Assembly (NCBI RefSeq): GCF_900100455.1
Contig: NZ_FNCV01000006.1
Coordinates: 1 to 64,000, forward strand
Length of the DNA: 64,000 nt
Direction of reading: 5' to 3'
Source: Roseospirillum parvum
GTDB taxonomy: Bacteria > Pseudomonadota > Alphaproteobacteria > Rhodospirillales > Rhodospirillaceae
A model generated the notes under the pieces. That model saw only the letters and a program-made list of their open reading frames with translations, had not been told where the DNA came from and did not search any database. Shown one piece after another: positions 60,910-64,000 of the stretch; the first letter of the stretch is position 1; the number at the start of each line of letters is the position of its first letter. Position numbers and translations under genes: made by a program.

Positions 60910-61227
60910 TTACAGATAGCGCGTGATGTCCTTGAACTCGGCCAGCACGGCGCGCCCTTGCGGGCCGCCGGTCAGGTGGCCGTCCAGGCAGTGGTCGATG
61001 TGGTCGCGGATGAACACCTGCTTGGCGTTGTGCACGGCGGCCTCGACGGCGGCCAGTTGCTGGGCCACGTCGACGCAGGGTCGGCCGTCCTCGATCATGC
61101 TGGCGATCTTGCGCAGATGCCCCTCGGCCCGGCGCAGGCGCTTGACCACCTCGGGGTGGCTGGTGTGGCGGTGGGCCTCCTGGTCCGGCGGGGTTGCGGG
61201 CTGGTTGTCGGTCGCGGGGTCGGACAT
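60910..61227 (-). CDS. CsoR/RcnR-family metal-sensing repressor
   Basis: A 105-residue four-helix repressor. The likely metal set is Cys51, His76 and Cys80 in RDHIDHC, with histidines near the N-terminus (HRHTSHPE, 19-25). The Cys-His-Cys core is like CsoR; the added N-terminal His resembles nickel sensor InrS. Because a NicO exporter follows, Ni is the likely signal. Start ATG at 61227. It controls the pair through the operator at 61264. Confidence 0.9.
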   Translation of the reverse strand: MSDPATDNQPATPPDQEAHRHTSHPEVVKRLRRAEGHLRKIASMIEDGRPCVDVAQQLAAVEAAVHNAKQVFIRDHIDHCLDGHLTGGPQGRAVLAEFKDITRYL

Positions 61228-61259
61228 GGCGGGCGATCCTGGCTGGATTGTGTGCGATG

Positions 61260-61289
61260 ATCCTATCCCCGGGGAGGGGATATAGTCAA
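61260..61289 (-). promoter_or_regulatory. Promoter with embedded CsoR-type operator
   Basis: On the minus strand, TTGACT (61289-61284) and a weak TAGGAT (61265-61260) are 18 bases apart. Between them lies TATCCCC-N5-GGGGATA (61264-61282). This is the inverted repeat with a G/C tract typical of CsoR/RcnR sites. It is 33 bases before the repressor start. Confidence 0.7.
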
Positions 61290-61349
61290 CGAGGGGCAAA
61301 AGGAAAGGGGGGCGACACACGCCCCCCTTGCGTCCAGCCGGCCCTGGCC

Positions 61350-62651
61350 TCAGACCTTGGCGGTTTCGGTGGGTTTTTCGGGGTCCTCGGCCGCCACCTC
61401 CTCGGCGTAGGTCAGCACCTCGGCCAGGGCCTCGCGGGGCAGTTGGCCGACCAGCTCGCCGTTCTCGTCGAGCACCGCCAGGGGATACTCGGCGTCGAGC
61501 GTGCCGGGCAGGGCCTGCTCGATCAGATCGCCGGTGGTGACGGCCGGCGAGTCCTCCCAGTGCGCCTCGTTCAGCGGCGCGTTGGCGTCGGCCCGGGCGG
61601 CCTCTTCCAGCGCCTTCTGCGAGACCACGCCCTGGTAGCCGTCGTCGTTGAAGTAATAGCCGTAGTCGCCCTTGTGGCCCTTCATCTGTTCCAGCGCCTC
61701 GCCGATGGTTTCGGCGGTGATGCGGTGCGAGGGGGGCTTCATCACCGTGTCCACGGTCAGGGCGCGGGCCCGGTTGACGTCCTTGACGAAGGCCTTGACG
61801 TAGTCGGTGGCCGGGCGCAGCAGGATGTCGACCGGCGCCCCTTCCTGGACCAGTTCGCCGTCCTTCAGGATGGCGATGCGGTCGCCCAGGCGCAGGGCCT
61901 CGTCCAGGTCGTGGGTGATGAAGATGATGGTCTTGTGCAGCTTTTCCTGAAGCGCGATCAACTGGTCCTGCATCTCGCTGCGGATCAGCGGGTCGAGGGC
62001 CGAGAAGGCCTCGTCCATGAGCAGGATGTCGGCATCGGTGCACAGGGCGCGGGCCAGCCCGACCCGCTGCTGCTGGCCGCCGGAAAGCTGGGCCGGGTAC
62101 ATGCCCTCGTAGCCCTCCAGGCCGACCGCCTCCAGCCAGTGGCGGGCCTTGGCCAGACGCTCCGCGCGGGGCACCCCCTGGACCTGCAGGCCGTAGCCGA
62201 TGTTGTCGAGCACCTTGCGGTGGGGCATCAGGCCGAAGCGCTGGAAGACCATCGACATCTTGTGGCGGCGGAACTGCTCCAGCTCCCTGGGCGACAGCGC
62301 CATGACGTCGGTGCCGTCGATCAGGATGCGCCCGTCGGTGGGGTCGATGAGGCGGTTGAAGTGGCGGATCAGGGTCGACTTGCCGGAACCCGACAGCCCC
62401 ATGACCACGTAGATGCGGCCCTTGTCGATGGTCAGGTTGATGTCCTTCAGGCCCACCGTGTGGCCGGTCTCGGCCAGGATGTCGGCCTTGCTGCGGCCGG
62501 CCTTGACCTGATCCAGCACGCCCCGGGGGTCGGGGCCGAAGACCTTGTACAGCCCTTCGACGCGGACCAGCGGACCGTCGGTGGCGCCGCGCGGGTCGGC
62601 CGGCGTGGCGCTGGCGCCCGGCATCGGCTGGTCGGGAGTCATCTCAGTCAT
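61350..62651 (-). CDS. proV: Glycine betaine/proline ABC transporter ATPase
   Basis: A 433-residue ATPase of the OpuA/ProU type. Walker A is GLSGSGKST, signature [12 protein letters not shown] and Walker [13 protein letters not shown]. The C-terminal 150 residues hold two CBS-type domains that sense ionic strength in OpuA. The start overlaps the end of proW by 8 bases. It drives uptake of compatible solutes. Confidence 0.95.
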   Translation of the reverse strand: MTEMTPDQPMPGASATPADPRGATDGPLVRVEGLYKVFGPDPRGVLDQVKAGRSKADILAETGHTVGLKDINLTIDKGRIYVVMGLSGSGKSTLIRHFNRLIDPTDGRILIDGTDVMALSPRELEQFRRHKMSMVFQRFGLMPHRKVLDNIGYGLQVQGVPRAERLAKARHWLEAVGLEGYEGMYPAQLSGGQQQRVGLARALCTDADILLMDEAFSALDPLIRSEMQDQLIALQEKLHKTIIFITHDLDEALRLGDRIAILKDGELVQEGAPVDILLRPATDYVKAFVKDVNRARALTVDTVMKPPSHRITAETIGEALEQMKGHKGDYGYYFNDDGYQGVVSQKALEEAARADANAPLNEAHWEDSPAVTTGDLIEQALPGTLDAEYPLAVLDENGELVGQLPREALAEVLTYAEEVAAEDPEKPTETAKV

Positions 62652-63543
62652 GGGCCGGGCCCCCCATGTGGGCCTGGCTGCGTTTGGCGTAGGCCTGCGA
62701 GACGCGGTCGAAGATGATGGCCAGGGCGACGATGGCCAGCCCGTTCAGCAGGCCCAGGGTGAAGTACTGGTTGGTGATCGATTTCAGCACCGGCTGGCCC
62801 AGCCCCTTGACCCCGATCATCGAGGCGATGACCACCATGGCCAGGGCCATCATGATGGTCTGGTTGATGCCGGCCATGATGGTCGGCATGGCCAGCGGCA
62901 ACTGCACCCCGACCAGCCGTTGCCAGCGGCTGGCCCCATAGGCGGTGGCGGCCTCCATCACCTCGCGGTCGACCAGCCGGATGCCCAGGTTGGTGAGGCG
63001 GATGACCGGCGGGATGGCGTAGACGACCACGGCGATCACGCCCGGCACCTTGCCGATGCCCAGCAGCATGACCACCGGGATCAGGTAGACGAAGGCGGGC
63101 ATGGTCTGCATCACGTCGAGGATCGGCGTGGCGATGGTCTGCACGCGGTCCGAGCGGGCCATGGCGATGCCCACCGGAATGCCGATGCAGATGGCCATCA
63201 GGGTGGCGACCAGGATGATCGCCATCGTTTGCATGGTGTGTTCCCACATGCCGAAGTAGCCGATCAGCATGAACGCCGCCACGGCCCCGACGGTGAGCTT
63301 CCACGAGCGGGTGGCGGCGAAGATCAGCCCGGCGATGACGGCCAGCACGGCCCACCAGGGCGAGGAGATCAGCAGGTCCTCGAACCACACCAGGAAACGC
63401 AGCAGGGGGGTGAAGAAGCTTTCGATGGTCTCGCCGTAGGCGCGGGAGAAGTCGCGGTAGAGGCCATCCAGGGTCTTGCGGATGGTCAACAGGTCGCCGC
63501 GGTCCATCTGCGGGATTTCATGCAGCCAGGAGGTCTCGGCCAT
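62644..63543 (-). CDS. proW: Glycine betaine/proline ABC transporter permease
   Basis: A 299-residue inner-membrane permease. A 55-residue hydrophilic N-terminus precedes the helices. The EAA loop is EAATAYGASRWQRLVGVQLP and G near IGVKGLGQPV. It is coupled to proV. Confidence 0.95.
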   Translation of the reverse strand: MAETSWLHEIPQMDRGDLLTIRKTLDGLYRDFSRAYGETIESFFTPLLRFLVWFEDLLISSPWWAVLAVIAGLIFAATRSWKLTVGAVAAFMLIGYFGMWEHTMQTMAIILVATLMAICIGIPVGIAMARSDRVQTIATPILDVMQTMPAFVYLIPVVMLLGIGKVPGVIAVVVYAIPPVIRLTNLGIRLVDREVMEAATAYGASRWQRLVGVQLPLAMPTIMAGINQTIMMALAMVVIASMIGVKGLGQPVLKSITNQYFTLGLLNGLAIVALAIIFDRVSQAYAKRSQAHMGGPAHD

Positions 63544-63645
63544 GGGCGGGGTCCGTGTTGGTTGGCCGCCGCTGGCGGCGTGTCAGGTTTGTCGTCGCCG
63601 CCGGCGGCTCATCAGGCGTGCCGCCGGCGGGGGCCCGAAACGCGG

Positions 63646-63687
63646 CTGGCCGGCGCCACCGTCCCGGGGGAAGGCGGCGCCGGCCAG
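63646..63687. other. Perfect hairpin between proX and proW
   Basis: CTGGCCGGCGCC (63646-63657) and GGCGCCGGCCAG (63676-63687) form a 12-bp stem. It lies just after the binding-protein gene, where such stems protect its mRNA and raise its amount over the permease. Confidence 0.6.
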
Positions 63688-63697
63688 GGCAGGGGGA

Positions 63698-64000
63698 TCA
63701 GAAGTCGTCGACGGCGGCCTGAACCTTGGCCGCCACGGCCTCGGGCACCCAGGCGCGCCACAGGTCCGGGCGGTCGGCCAGGAAGTGGATGGCGGCGATC
63801 TCGCCATCCGCCTGGTTGTCTTCCATCCAGGCCAGCAGACCATTCATCTCGTCGTTGGTGAAGGCGCGGCTTTCCAGGTAGCCCATCACCTCCGGGGCGC
63901 GTTCGGCCAGATCGGCCACGACCAGGGTCTTCACCGGCGAGGGCGGGTACATGGTCGGCTTGGGATCGGCGCAGTCGGGCTTGGCGATGCAGCCGTAGTA
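63698..64000 (-). CDS. proX: Glycine betaine/proline ABC transporter substrate-binding protein, C-terminal part
   Basis: The last 100 codons of a periplasmic binding protein; the gene continues beyond the right edge. The part contains YPPSPVKTLV and ends AAKVQAAVDDF, typical of OpuAC/ProX type II domains. It is first in the proXWV operon on the minus strand. The binding-cage aromatics are outside the window. Confidence 0.85.
   Translation of the reverse strand, partial: YYGCIAKPDCADPKPTMYPPSPVKTLVVADLAERAPEVMGYLESRAFTNDEMNGLLAWMEDNQADGEIAAIHFLADRPDLWRAWVPEAVAAKVQAAVDDF

Overview
The window is 64 kb of very GC-rich DNA. It reads as the chromosome of an alphaproteobacterium, most likely a salt-tolerant, possibly phototrophic member of the Rhodospirillales. 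The grounds for this are the alpha-type RpoB/RpoC, the tRNA-Tyr/tRNA-Gly/tuf/tRNA-Trp/secE/nusG order, two identical tuf genes, a photoactive yellow protein, and several osmolyte genes (a BCCT carrier, ProVWX and a DMSP-lyase-like cupin). The genus is inference; no rRNA gene is present to settle it.

Layout. (1) 1-12.1 kb, accessory and housekeeping: the last codons of an IS630-type transposase, a Lon-like protease, a possible osmolyte/DMSP group (class III CoA-transferase divergent from a BCCT transporter, DMSP-lyase-like cupin, small exported protein, hydroxyisobutyrate-dehydrogenase-type enzyme), a TerB-like protein, a DinG-type helicase and RlmB. (2) 12.1-26.9 kb: tRNA-Tyr, tRNA-Gly, tuf, tRNA-Trp, secE, nusG, rplKAJL and rpoBC. 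(3) 27.1-47.0 kb: the str, S10, spc and alpha operons run in one direction from rpsL to rplQ, including fusA, the second tuf, secY, adk and rpoA. Near-consensus promoters stand before rpsL and rpsM. (4) 47.2-64 kb, mixed genes: a periplasmic HtrA protease, rarA, a cyclopropane fatty acid synthase, a PYP photoreceptor followed by a PAS histidine kinase, an LptG-type permease, a glycerophosphodiesterase, a large GT-C-like membrane protein with rppH, an SDR, an SRAP protein, a CsoR-type regulator with a nickel/cobalt exporter, and proXWV running off the right edge.

How the genes work together. The centre of the window is the core transcription and translation machinery. Around it lie small adaptive modules: osmolyte uptake (BCCT and ProXWV) with possible DMSP breakdown, blue-light sensing (PYP plus kinase), and metal efflux whose operator lies inside its own promoter.

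The noncoding DNA is unusually structured. A family of hairpins with TAGAGC...GCTCTA ends occurs at least four times and supplies the stop codon of two genes. A larger nested inverted-repeat element occurs twice with conserved arms and different palindromic cores. A 47-bp tandem repeat of hairpins interrupts the spc operon between rpsQ and rplN. These elements, the DMSP-like group and the PYP-kinase pair are the parts most worth a second look.
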